From: Ciborinia camelliae | Taxonomy: Eukaryota; Ascomycota; Leotiomycetes; Helotiales; Sclerotiniaceae | Assembly: GCA_025890175.1 (NCBI GenBank) | Contig: JANPYM010000006.1 | Location: forward strand, 1,711,655-1,775,654 | Length of the DNA stretch: 64,000 bases | Reading direction: 5' to 3' | In this document: positions 11,267 through 22,552 of the stretch, in pieces | Position numbering within the stretch: position 1 is the first letter of the stretch | How the letters are laid out: each line of letters begins with the position of its first letter | Made by a program: the position numbers and the translations under genes | Notes under the pieces: model-generated | Told to the model about the DNA's origin: nothing | Seen by the model: the letters and a program-made list of their open reading frames with translations, nothing else | Database searches by the model: none

Positions 11267-11816
11267 GAATAACAATACCTATCAATAACCATAACCATAA
11301 CCATAACCATAAATTAGGTAGTTAGGTAGGTAGGTATGATCTCAGGAATGATCTTGGGAGTGAGGAGAGTCTTATTTCGGTACTTCTTGTACTCTGTATA
11401 GGACCTACCTAACTATCTATACTGTAGTCTTAAGTTACTATGAACATGTACGTACGTACCTATACCAATCAAATCAAATCAAATCAGATCAGATGACATG
11501 AGATCAGATGACATGAGATAAAATAAAATCAAATCAAATCAGATGAAGTAGGTTCATCATTCCAAATTCATCATCTACTCCCTATACTAGATTCTCGGTA
11601 CCTAAGGTACCTAGTAATTACTATACGAGTATAGTTTATAGATATCATTTCCACTCCCGAGGTCATCGCCATTATTATTATTCATGTAAGATGACATTTA
11701 TACGTTTGCTAGGTATTGTCTTTGTTATATTCATCACCTTTCCCATTCATCCCCACCTCATTCACTCATTTCATCTTTTCCTTTCCCCCTCACTTCCATC
11801 CCCCACACTCTCATCC

Positions 11817-14062
11817 CTACAACCTCCCCGCACCCGCACCCGCACCCGCACCCCCCAAAGAACCAGTAGGGCTACGCTCAGGACTAAACGGAACCCCCTC
11901 GCCCTCACCCCATGCTCCCCCTCCTACTCCTCCTCCTCCTCCTACCCCTCCTCCCTCTCTCCTATCAAACCCAAACACCAAATCATGCGCCGCAGCCGAA
12001 GCGATTTTATTGGAACTATTGCTATTGCCACTGCTATTACTAGCAGCAATTGCACGAACAGCCTATAATATTGATGCGAAAAAATGCAATCATCAGCCCG
12101 TATTCTTATAGATATCTTTGCTCTTTTTCTTTCCCTATCTTCTCATCTTTTCTCATCTTCTCTTCTCTTATCTTTTCTCTCTACTCAAAATAAGAAATCA
12201 GATGAAAGGGGAATGAAAAGTAATGAAACTGTCCGTCCGGTTCGCCGTTCTCAAAATAGTTATGTGCCATCTAAATGCTATTACATGCATTTATACTCAA
12301 GGAAAGTACTTACAGCCATAACCGCAGTTCCCTGCCCTTTCTTTCCCGCATTGCCACTGGCATGAGCATTCCCACTTCTTCTCGGTGGTCGTCCTCCCTC
12401 ACTCCGTCCGGAATTATCTCGCACGGCTGTAATAACACTACTACTCGAATCAGCTCTCTCCACCCCCTTTCCCATACCCATGCCCATCTGTGGTCTGAGA
12501 CTCGTGACACTTCCATGTTCTTTCGCAGGGGATGTGCTCAGAGGAGTATTTAACTTTGATCCCGTATTAGAGGGTTTGGATATATGATGAAAGCTACTTT
12601 CTGAAAGTCGAGGCGAGGCTACAAATTCATCTTCGTTGTTCATCACATAAGAGAGACGACTAGCGGGCATGGTGTTGCTCTTGCGATTAAGAATTTCTTG
12701 AGATGTTTTACACAGCATCGATGGTGTATCATCTCCAGCTTTGAATGAAAATCCCTTCCTGGATTCAACAGAGGAAGATACTTGTCCATCATCTTGCGAA
12801 GTGGCATCAACCCATGGTTGTATACTACCAGCCGTTTCATCCTGAAGGAATGGATCGGTGTCTGGATGACTGGTGGGAATATCTGGAAGAGGTTTTTCTT
12901 TACTACTGCTGCGAATACCGGCGGCTGGAACAGGGAGCTTAGGTGTGCGATGGGGAGTTAGAGCTTGTCCTTCCGTGAAAACTGACCGTGAACTAGTATC
13001 ATCCGATTCCGATGAGGAGTCGAATACTATACCCAACTCTTCAGTAGCATGCTGTCGCTCTAGCGCATCGAGTTGTAGTGATGTCAAGCGGGATGCCGGT
13101 TGACTTACTGCCGAGTAGAAGCTTTCTGTGTCTTGAACTGGGCGTTCTCTGTGTCGCGATCCCACGGTCCTTTCCTTGTGTATATCTTCTTCCTGTTGAA
13201 GAAGATGGTTTGTGTTTGTAGGAGTTTCGAAAGAGCGCGGTGTGGTTATTTGTTGTGTGGGATCTATGTCCCACTCGGCAATGGTAGTAGAAGAACCTAA
13301 TGAACGTTAAGCATTGTAAAGCAAGAATAAAGACATGAGCAACCAACCTCTTCCAGAACTATAGCGCACGAAATTCTGCTTTATCTTCTCCATGCCATCT
13401 TCAAATAAATCCGCAGCTCTTCTCGTTCCATGAATAACACTTTTTGAACGCGCCATCGTAACATTTTCCATTCCTCCCTCCGTTTTGGAGAGGAGAACTT
13501 CGAGATTCTTCATTTCTTTTTGATAATCTTTTTCTTTTGCCTTCCATCTGTAAAACGCAGGATAATCAGCACTTCATGAACCCAGAACCATCTGCCTCTG
13601 CATATAAATATGTACTTACTGTTCTGCCATGGCATCAAATTCCCTAATATCCTTAGTGTGCCTCAATTTAATCTCCTCAATCTCTCTATCCTTGACCTCC
13701 AACTCCTCCTGCAAATCATTATACGACTCCAAAACATGCAAAATACACGTATTATACTCCACCGGAACCGGCTCCATTAAATTTCTCGTCATCATCACCA
13801 CCTTCAGCGTCTCGGCCATCTGGCTACCCGAAGGTTTATGATATACATTCTCCGGAATATTGACATGTTGAAAGGTATACGTATCTGGGGTATGAAGATT
13901 CGCAGTACTGGAGCGGAACCCAATGTATGAGGAAACTCGAGAGCTGGGTCGCATGGACTTCATGTTGTCTTCAGCTTCGTGGGTGTCTTCAGAACGATCA
14001 CTTGGAGCAGACTGAACTGGAGTTCGAGTCCTGGTAAAGACAGGTCGGAGCCATTGATCCAT
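11817..14062 (-). CDS. Unrecognised coiled-coil protein, four exons
   Basis: Fungal protein of unknown function. Exons on the complement are 13620-14062, 13348-13547, 12314-13296 and 11817-12062, giving 623 residues with closed phases. Residues about 1-80 are Ser/Arg-rich. Residues about 115-190 form a charged coiled coil (LEELEVKDREIEEIKLRH and the following KAKEKDYQKEMKNLEVLL). The rest is low-complexity and Ser/Pro-rich, probably disordered. The last exon is reached through a 251-nt intron (12063-12313) and encodes a Gly-rich tail (GGGVGGGGGVGGG, later GAGAGAG); donor GTAAGT and acceptor TATAG are good. Without that splice the frame would end at 12281 in a short unrelated tail. It lies 751 bp downstream of the NCBP3-like gene on the same strand. 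The model is fairly secure, the function is unknown. Confidence 0.75.
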
Positions 14063-14813
14063 TTTGAAGGTTGATATTCACTCTAGATGAAAGCGGCTCA
14101 ATTTTGTTAGAAATTCAATTGATAGGTATGATGTGGTGTTAATGAGATTAAAAGGAATTATAAACTGAAGGAAGAAGGAGCAAACCATCACTGTATCAAC
14201 ATGGCTGTACCAACTATGCCAAGAATAAATTTGTGACCCGTATTAACAGTCTCTTCACTTTGAGATCATTGTATAGGTAAATGTATATTTTCGAGTTCTG
14301 GGAATTAGTATTTAAACTGAACTTGAAAGCCAATAGAAAGAATCTGGCAGCCTTTGGTGATATATTGAGATGTTCCACTCCTTAATATTTCCAAGGCGAG
14401 ATCAACTTCCAATTTGTATAATTCATTTATCAAATAAGAAACAATCTTCGGTACTGCGCAAAACCAACAGGTCGTCGTGAGTCTTTACATTCATTGTGAG
14501 AAAACTTTTCATGGTTTCATGGAGTCAGAACGGTCCACACACGGTTTGGTTTGACTTGTGACTTTGACGAGCGATTTCGCAACCGAGAATCATTTGAGAG
14601 GTGATTATTGAATAATATAAATCGATCGCAAGCTTTAACTCGCTTTTGTGATGCTGCTTACCACATGCAGAATACAATGGTATCTTTTCCACTTCCATTT
14701 CCATTCCATATAACTCCATTTGCTAAAGCATTCATATCCCAAACCTATGTGCAACCCTATCGACCGCAAGGAACCATACCATTGTATTTCTACGACTTCA
14801 TGATCTTCCGAAT
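14063..14813. other. Spacer between two minus-strand genes
   Basis: Holds the 3' end of the NCBP3-like gene and the promoter of the coiled-coil gene. No additional gene or notable motif is seen. Confidence 0.6.
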
Positions 14814-16285
14814 CTAGTAGAATAAATCCTCGGCCTTCTGCCTCCTTCCTCCCCTTCCGACCAACCTCTCCGAAAAGAGCTCTTTCCCGGAATTTCCACC
14901 CTCTGCACGAGCAGGAAATAATTCCTTCATGGTCGAATTATCAGATGCCAACCCTTTAATAGAAAATCCACTTGAAGAAGGTTTTGCAGTTCCACGAATA
15001 CTAAAGCCTTGCGGCTGGTCCGATGTAATCCTTTCTGCCAAGGAGGATTTGGTAGGAGGACGGACATCTGAGCTTCCATCAAGAAATGGGACAGGCATTC
15101 TGTTGGCGAATAGATCTGCTGTCTCATCTGCAGAATCGAGAGCGCCAGACCTACGATGAGTAGTACCTAATTTACTTGGGAAGAGTTCCTTTGTAGAAGT
15201 TTCTTTGCGGAGATGAGCCTTGATAACCTGAGCTTTTGACCTATTCTCTGCAGCTGCCGTGTCTCGACGTCGTCTATTATTGTCCCTCGCTCTCTCCTCG
15301 TTCCTCATAGGTGATGCACTGCGATCTCGTAATCTCCCATTATTGCCACCCCTATCTGGAAACAGTTCTCGCCCAGAGCCTCGTCGATCAACTCGTTCTC
15401 TAAAGTCGCTACCAGATGAGCCAGACCCTGATCTTCCATGACCTCTCCCAGCTCTAGTCGCCAAAGCTGCTTCATCATCATCATAAAGACTTGCATTGAA
15501 ACCTGCTTCCTCATCTCCACGTTGTCGGTTGCGTTGTTCTCGTTCATCGTATCGTCGACTTCTGTAACCATCATCATCCCGGTCCCGGTATCTTCGTCCA
15601 CCTTCGCGTTTTCGGCGCTCTGCAGGATCATATTCGGGATTGAAAAGATAGAAGCGACTTCTTTCCCGAGCTCCTCTTTGTTTACGATCTCCAGCCACAG
15701 CAATGCGCACCTGTAAGCTTATCTTGGGATTATCTGGGAATGGGTTGGCAGGGAAGGATTGTAAAAGTGGAAGCTGCGAAAGATCCTCCGGTAGTTCTTG
15801 TGCAGAGAACTTTCGGAGCGCTACTTCAGCAATGTCGGAGTCCTGGTACACGAGATTTAATGAAGAGTCATCAATCCATTCAACTCGCCCAATAATCCCG
15901 TCAAAATAATGCAACGCGAAGTTCTTTACATCTTTGGTTGTAAGATTGTCCAAACCGCGAATATGTACTTTCTCCGGCGCAGGTTTCTCTGCATCGGGGC
16001 CGAAATTATCATTTGGAGCTGATGTTCCGTTGTGTACTTCTGCGGGCTCATCTGGCTATATCAAAAGACAAGTTAGCCATGGTCATGCTACTTATAATAA
16101 CGTATGAAGAAGTGAAAGAGATATCGTGCACGCGTCTTGGGAGTTAAATGAATGTCCCTCCGGCGCATAAACACTGAAACTGAAACATTGCTCACAATCA
16201 ATTCGATGTCTACCATATCTGGAATAGGTAACTCTTCGATCACTCCAACGTCGATATCCATATCGATATCCATGTCGGTCGCCAT
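14814..16285 (-). CDS. NCBP3-like nuclear cap-binding protein (DUF2414)
   Basis: Likely homologue of nuclear cap-binding subunit 3, which binds capped mRNA with NCBP1 and links it to export. Two exons, 16196-16285 and 14814-16055 (complement), give 443 residues. The RRM-like domain covers about residues 58-115, with KVHIRGLDNL at its start and the family signature WIDDSSLNLVY. An Arg/Asp-rich stretch (about 155-205) resembles RNA-binding RS/RD regions. The C-terminal half carries at least five copies of a [KR]ELFP-type motif. The first intron is inferred: donor GTGAGC after the Ile codon at 16196, acceptor ATATAG at 16056, branch-like GCTAAC; reading through would end the protein early. The N-terminus is acidic (MDIDMDID). 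The assignment rests on the WIDDSSLN signature and domain order. Confidence 0.85.
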
Positions 16286-17239
16286 ATTGAGATGAGGCGG
16301 TTATTCTTCTCCTGGGTGTTGTTTGATTATTCGTATCAATTTGCGACAATGATCTCGGGGCGCGTATCTGAGGTAGATGTTTGAAGTATCTGCCACAAGC
16401 TCGATTGATTCAAAGTTGGGTGCTTGTTGCGAATGACCTTGTGTGTGTGTAGAAATTTGAGGTCCTTAAGAAGATGTTTGAAGGATAGATACGTGCATGA
16501 AGAGAGGGGTCCTTGAAAGACTATGGAATGAATTAAATAGGTATTTGAGGTGAATTAAAGGTAATGACATAGGTAGCTTATAATACCTAGTAATCTCCAG
16601 GTCTCTAACAAATCTCTAATAAGCCAAAGTTTCTAAAAGTTGTTGGCGTGGAGTTGGAGTGGGGTTGGATTAAGTTTTAGCGTGAACCTTTGTTTTCTCT
16701 GCTCTCCTCCAATGAAAACGGTGGCCGATACTATCATTAATAATTCTATTTTTGTGAATGGATTTGTATATTCAAACCTCTCAATTACTACTTAGTAGGT
16801 AGGTATATATATTTATAAAATATCATTCATGGGAAAATATGCCTCTTTTCCTTCAAACCTCGGAATTTCTTAACCGTCAATTAAATAAAGACATTCAAAT
16901 ATCAATTTCGGCTTGTTTTTTGACTGGTACAGTAGGGAGAGAAACCCCCCCATCAACACCTTGGAGAGGTTTCGAAATAAATTCAATATCAAACAATCCA
17001 AAATGTTTTTACTTTTGATTGCCTATCGTGATTCCATACTGTATTCATAGTATTCAACACGTATCAACGTTTATGGACTCAAATCTAGGTATATATGAGC
17101 ATCTTCATGATACTCATCGAAGCCTAAAGAAAATGATGACGAGGAAAGGGGGGAGAGAGGGGGCGGTGGGGGGTTGACAGGTCCCAGAAACCAATTGAAT
17201 ATAGTTGATTCAATTGAAAGGCGACTCTCTCGATATTGA
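16286..17239. other. Promoter region of the NCBP3-like gene; no gene seen
   Basis: AT-rich spacer upstream of the NCBP3-like start. Apart from short T/A runs and a G-rich patch near 17140-17175, nothing notable is seen. Confidence 0.5.
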
Positions 17240-18567
17240 TTAGGAGATGTACAAGACGCCCAACAGTTTGATGTAGTACTTCAGACCCAAATGGCGGTAA
17301 GTGTAAAAGGGGCCGATTGTGGAAGGCGTGAATGAGAGGAGAAGGGTTTGGAGTAATGCGCAGAGGAAAATAAAGGACTGGTGATCTAAGAGTTTTTCTC
17401 TTGCGGTCAGTTTGATATAAAGGAGAGATGAAGACATGGAAGTCTCAGATGTTGAAGTGGAAGGGTACTCCTCGCTGCACATGCTTGAAGCCCTGCATTT
17501 CCTTTTCCCCTCCCATCGCATTATTCACCAATCCTGCCTCTTAAACCTCGTCTATATTATATGTTCTTCTACCCCATGTTAATGGGCACATGTTCCTATC
17601 TCTCTACACTTCTAGCCATATGATCTCCCTTCTTCTGCATACTTGCATATCACGCAGAGTCTCAGCATGGACCCACGTCAACTGGTAATATCTTATTTCA
17701 GACTCTGCGGTGTCTCCACTGTGATCTTGAATGCAGATCGAGCCCTCTATCTCAAAGTATGAGCTCCTGCATATCTCCGTCTATGAGGCCCCCTGATCCA
17801 TGAACACCTTGTTTCTCATTTCCCCGGTATTCACGGCCATCCTAAAGTTCATTTCACCCACCAACGGTAAAGTGCCATCAATCATATCACATAAGTGTGC
17901 CATTTTGCTGCATCTGCTAAAGATCGACCGAATGGTCATGACAAATGCGACAATCACTACACTAGATAAACCCATAAGCTGCGAGAATATGATTTTCACC
18001 CAAATTTTTGGCAGGCGTGGTAAAAGCATGGGGATGGAATGGATTTAGAGAGGCATTAATTGCATGTGCGTCATTTATACCGTCTGTTCCTTTGGTGACT
18101 TCTGGTTCAAAGATCGGCCGATGGACATGGGTCGGTCTAAATGTGGAGTAGTCAAAATGCCTTCGATGGCGGCCATGACGGGTTGATTCATTTGAGTAAT
18201 AGTCACGGTATTTATATGAGAGCTAATTACTCTGCAGCTGCAGATGCGCTACCAGTATCTACATAGTTTCTCTACAGCGTCAAGAAGCTAGATCGCTTGC
18301 TGGCGATGATCATCACTACCAGAAATCACGCTTGTTCAAGAACTAAGTAGAGATTGAAACACGTTAGCTGTGAAGCCTGCTCCTATTCATATACCGTTCT
18401 ATTTCTTGATAAACGAGCTTACCATATGAAGGTTTGCGGAGATCCACAGGATAAAGTTTCTCGACGAATTCATGGGAGAGGTCCTGCGAAGAGCTTAAAT
18501 TCGAGATGATGTCATTCGAGGGTTGTCGTTGATGCCAGTGCCATGAGATACCTTGCTTGACTATCAA
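17240..18567 (-). other. Possible decayed or multi-exon minus-strand gene
   Basis: Several short minus-strand frames lie here in series: 18364-18567 (acidic/basic, WHWHQRQPSND), a short ATG-initiated frame near 18088-18198 ending in QKSPKEQT before a GT, a hydrophobic segment in 17781-18029 (LSSVVIVAFVMTIRSIF) and a 93-residue frame 17240-17521 with one membrane-like helix. The pieces look more protein-like than random, but no single set of splice sites joins them and no family is recognised. It could be a gene relic, a poorly resolved membrane-protein gene or chance. Confidence 0.25.
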
Positions 18568-20854
18568 AAGGCTCCATGTGGAACTTGTACAAAACTCACA
18601 TACCAGATCTATAGATCATGCAGACCGTCAATATAACCGTCTTATACTACTTGCTTTTATCACTTTTTTATTATTCACTTACTTTATTTTTATAATTTTT
18701 ATTTTTGTAATAAAAAATGAATTATTTAAATGTTTTAGCTTTAGCTTTTGCCCTAGCTTTAGCTTTTGCCCTAGCTTTAGCTTTCGCCCTAGCTCTAGTT
18801 CTCACTTTAGCTTTAGCTTTTGCCCTAGCTCTAACTTTTGCCCTAGTTTTAGTTTTAGCTTTTGCCCTAACTTTAGCTTTTGCCCTAGCTTTAGTTTTTG
18901 CTTTAATTATAACTTTTGCATTATTATACAAGGAAACATTTACTTGAGAATGAGGCGATATATAGTGGTTGAAAATCCCAATCGTGCCAATAAAAAGAAG
19001 TTCGGGTTAATGTCTCTATGGTGGACTCCTGCCAGTGAATGTATCTAGCTTGAGAAAACTTTAACTTATGGATAGTTCGAGAGCGTAAGATGGAATCTCT
19101 TACTAGTATGTATATCACCAGTGGACTATTACGGAATGCCATTTCATGAATATCAATCTAAACGTACACAAGGTGCAACTCCAAGTCAAAATAAACCTGT
19201 AGCCTTTACCACAAAGTATCACTCGACCACACGAGTTCCTTCATCAATGGCAATATCGATTTCTCCATCTTTTAGCTTCATAAATACCGCATTTATGATA
19301 CTGCATCATGTAGTGCCCAGCTCCGTATACGTTGAATACTCCCTCCGAGTCCTCCAGTCTATATATCGGTTTTATGAAAGATGGCGACTATATCACATGC
19401 TCCTCACACTCATCATTACAATAACAAACTCCCATCCATCTCCTCTCTCTTCCTGCACTTTCCCATCGCATTCAAGTAGGTATTCTCTCTCTCATCTCAG
19501 CCGGCACCCATATACTAAAAATAACACTTCAATACAACCCCACGCTCTAAAAGATTTCATAGGTAATTTTCCATAACCTTTCATTCCTTTTAAAAAAATA
19601 TCTCAATCAATACCTTACCCGCAGCACCAATTTACCACCGCCCGGAAAGTTTCGCCGATCTAGATATTCCAATCTCGCACCATCCGCTCAAAATTCTCTA
19701 CTCTCCAAGCCCAAGAACTATGCCAAACCTCACAGGGAACTGTAAAACATACCAGATTATCACCCATTTATTCTTTTCCTCGTCTCGGATCTACAAATAA
19801 TCGTCGCCTACTCCATTCAAGGGATAGAGCTGATACATTAGTAAGACTTGTGTGTGGTATTTTTTATAGTTTACATTTACATTTATATTTTTATTTTTAT
19901 TTGCCGAGAAGTAAAAATGTGGGATAATAATCCCCTTGATCTCTTTCCCGTATATACCGAACTTCTAACAGGTGACTGACTTTCTCATCCATCAGGTAAA
20001 ACCCTCTGGATTTTTAATCTTAATAAATACATTCCAACCCCTCACCTCAACTCTTTCACCACATATTTACCGAATCGTTTTGATCAAGTCAACTTTTTAA
20101 CTTCCATCCGTTGGATTTCTCGACTAAGTCAGGTATTTCATGAGATGTGAGGGTTGAGAGATATATCAAGTTGTCGAATGAAGGTGCTTTTGAAGACTAT
20201 TTGGGAATATTGGGGAATATTGAATTCAATATCTGTGCTTTCTTTTTATTGGAGTCATCTTTTTACTTTCATTTTCTGGATTTCTCTTGACTGAGTTGGT
20301 TGTGTTGGGATTCATTTCACGTTTTATTTTTACCATGTCAATTCTTTGCCATTCATTTGATGCATCTTTTCATCAAGTCAAGTTTTTCCCGTCTTTCTAT
20401 GAAGCGCATGGAGAGAATGTATCTTATGAGATTGTTAGAGCGAAAGGCATATGAGAATATCATATAAGACATACAAGTCACAAGAACCACAAGCATCACA
20501 AGAAAGCAAAGTATAACAGGTGAGATATCATTCAATTTTATGTAAGTTCCATCCGTAAAAGCAATTGAGAGCAAAGTTATCTAGTTACACTGTAGAGAAC
20601 TATAATATGGAGTCAAGACCATAAATAGTAGACAAGTGACCACCATGTCAAGAGACAAGTAACTATCATTGTGGCAAAATAAGTTGTTGACCACCAAAGA
20701 GCCATTCCGTTCAGAGAGAGACCAAAGAAATACAATCGAAATCAAAGAAACAACCAAGTAACAGCCGTATGACCAAGGACCCTTTGAGTAGATACAAGAA
20801 GCCAAGGAAAAACAAAAAGAAAATATGAGAAATCCAACCAAGGAACACCACCAA
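18568..20854. other. Gene-poor AT-rich spacer
   Basis: No coding region is supported. It includes the minisatellite at 18733-18925. The remainder is AT-rich with repeated TTTTTATTTTTATTTT tracts near 19870-19905. The far end is the 3' flank of the Myb/SANT-like gene. Confidence 0.6.
18733..18925. repeat. Degenerate minisatellite, TTTAGCTTTTGCCCTAGC units
   Basis: About 190 bp built from an 18-bp unit, itself composed of 6-bp words (TTTAGC, TTTTGC, CCTAGC). Every unit is a multiple of 6, so all frames stay open: one plus frame reads as a Leu/Ala repeat and the minus strand as a Lys/Ala repeat. These are not taken as genes. Confidence 0.85.
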
Positions 20855-22552
20855 CTATTCATCATCATCATCAACAGCAGGTTGCTTTCCCTTATCCTTC
20901 TTGCCTTTCTTATCCGCATCATCATCATCATCATAATCATCAACAGCAGGTTGTTTTCCCTTATCCTTCTTGACCTTCTTATCCTTCTTGGAAACTTGAA
21001 CACTAGTAGCCAAAGCCGACGAACGCTTCAACTTCGAACGTTCCTCAAAGCCATAACGTGCGCGACCACAACGATTCCAATTGGACTTGCAACCACCCGA
21101 TTGTCGATCATAGCCATAGACCTCAAAAAGTCGATCAGAGATGTGATCCCAGAGAGGACTATCGTAGAGCCGGGTTTCTTCGGGATGGGCGGCTTCGAAG
21201 TCACGTCGTTCGCGGAGGAGAACCCAGAGGAGATGCGTTTCCTTGTCGGTCCATGGTTCGCGGCGTGCCTTGTCACTGCTGTTGCTGCTGGTACCGGAGG
21301 ATTTGCGCGATTTGCGAGATTTGCGGGAGGAAGATGGCCCAGATGCGGGTGCTTTGCGAGCGGAAGAAGATGAGCCGGATGCAGGTGCTTTGCGAGCGGA
21401 AGAGGATGATCCAGATGCAGGTGTCTTGCGAGCATGGGAGGATGTGGCGGCAGACTTATGTTTCTTAGCTGGGCGAGCAGGCTTGTCATCATCGTCATCA
21501 TCGTCCGAGTCATCATCAGAGTGACCTCGCTTTCTGGAGAAAGGATCTGATGATGGAGAACGAGATAGAGCAGGAGTAGTGTTTGCTGATGTCAACAATT
21601 GCTTTCCACTGGTGGAGTGAGTTGGGGATGAGGCGGTCTTTGCTTGAGTAGCTGGTGGTGTTGGGGGTCGGCCGTTGTAGCCAGATGCTTCACCATTGTA
21701 AGGTTTTTGAGCTGCTAATGCTTCCTCTCTGGAAAGCTTCATTGCACGCTCAAGCTGTTGATCAAAAGGAAGCTCGTCAAACTTGGGAGCTGCCTTCTCA
21801 ACATAGTCCTCGTCATCGGAGTTGTCTTCATCGGAGACATCACTGGTGAGTTCCTCAGACTCGGACTCGTAGTCTTCGTAAGTGGTGACTTTCTCGGATA
21901 CTTCTTCTTCAGCAGAGTCATAATCGGCAACGGAAGCTTCTTGCTCAGGGACTTCCAATTCGGTAGCTTCTTCTTCGAGGAATTGTTCTTCAGCGGGTTG
22001 TTCGTTAAAAAATAGTGCTGCGGCAGGGTGTTTGGTAAAGAATTGTCCTTCGGCGGGTTGTTCTTCGGCGGATTTTCCGTTAAAGAGACCTCCTTCGGCG
22101 GGTTCTTCGTCAGGTTCAGCATAGACATCGCCGTATATCTCGATGGCTTTCTCCATAAGTGTTTCAGGGAGGACTTTTGTATAGGTACCAAGGGTTGGTT
22201 TCTCGAATGCTTGCAGACTCTTGCCTCCTCTAATGGGGTGGGTAGGATCGAGGTATGTTGCAACTGCTCGCCAACCGGGATATTCCTCATCTTCATCATC
22301 GTTTGGGTTGACATGGAGACGATATTGGTGGTGGAGGGCTTGGCCGATACTATGCTTTGTCAGATCATGGTCAATCAAGACTTCGTTGATTAGGCCGTCG
22401 GCTGTGCAACCGAATTGACTGATATTTTGATTCAACCACTTTGGTCCGCCCTTCTGAAGATAGCAGTAGGCCGCCAAGATAGACAGGGCTTTCTTTGCAG
22501 AGAGCTCGTCCATGGTTTCAAAGGAGAACTCGGTAGGATTGGTAAACATCAT
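20855..22552 (-). CDS. Acidic Myb/SANT-like domain protein
   Basis: Single-exon protein of 565 residues, probably nuclear. The start is the first in-frame ATG at 22552 (MMFTNPTEF); another Met (MDELSAKK) follows 13 codons later. Residues about 14-120 form a conserved-looking N-terminal region (SILAAYCYLQKGGPKWLN). An acidic middle (about 180-265) contains repeated EEQPAE phrases. A Ser/Lys region has three SSARKAPASG-like repeats. A Trp-containing helix-rich domain near the C-terminus (from EPWTDKETHLLWVLLRERR to SNWNRCGRARYGFEERSK) resembles a Myb/SANT-like or trihelix DNA-binding domain. The tail has a duplicated KKDKGKQPAVDD module with poly-Asp. It is divergently paired with ureidoglycolate lyase. 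Target and pathway are unknown. Confidence 0.75.
   Translation of the reverse strand: MMFTNPTEFSFETMDELSAKKALSILAAYCYLQKGGPKWLNQNISQFGCTADGLINEVLIDHDLTKHSIGQALHHQYRLHVNPNDDEDEEYPGWRAVATYLDPTHPIRGGKSLQAFEKPTLGTYTKVLPETLMEKAIEIYGDVYAEPDEEPAEGGLFNGKSAEEQPAEGQFFTKHPAAALFFNEQPAEEQFLEEEATELEVPEQEASVADYDSAEEEVSEKVTTYEDYESESEELTSDVSDEDNSDDEDYVEKAAPKFDELPFDQQLERAMKLSREEALAAQKPYNGEASGYNGRPPTPPATQAKTASSPTHSTSGKQLLTSANTTPALSRSPSSDPFSRKRGHSDDDSDDDDDDDKPARPAKKHKSAATSSHARKTPASGSSSSARKAPASGSSSSARKAPASGPSSSRKSRKSRKSSGTSSNSSDKARREPWTDKETHLLWVLLRERRDFEAAHPEETRLYDSPLWDHISDRLFEVYGYDRQSGGCKSNWNRCGRARYGFEERSKLKRSSALATSVQVSKKDKKVKKDKGKQPAVDDYDDDDDADKKGKKDKGKQPAVDDDDE

Larger units (their letters stand above)
9727..11816. 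other. Convergent spacer dominated by simple repeats
   Basis: This spacer lies between the 3' ends of the elongase and the coiled-coil gene. No gene is supported: the open frames across it are translations of microsatellites. It carries GGAAT/GGAAC pentamers (9778-9823), GAAA/GAAG tetramers (9925-9968), a GGAGGGT heptamer array, a long purine tract, a CCTA array, an octamer array and AAATC repeats (11467-11545). Confidence 0.8.

Noticed and set aside
11068..11310. Minus-strand frame with an 8-residue IYGFMDLW period
   Set aside because: It is a translation of the AAATCCAT octamer microsatellite, with no flanking coding signal.
17540..17780. Idea that the 17.2-18.6 kb minus-strand pieces form an RTA1-like transporter
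   Set aside because: The RSIF segment is suggestive, but the following residues do not match the RTA1 pattern and no frameshift restores it.
18717..18947. Leu/Ala-repeat membrane-like peptide on the plus strand
   Set aside because: It is produced by the 18-bp minisatellite, and the opposite strand yields an equally open Lys/Ala frame.
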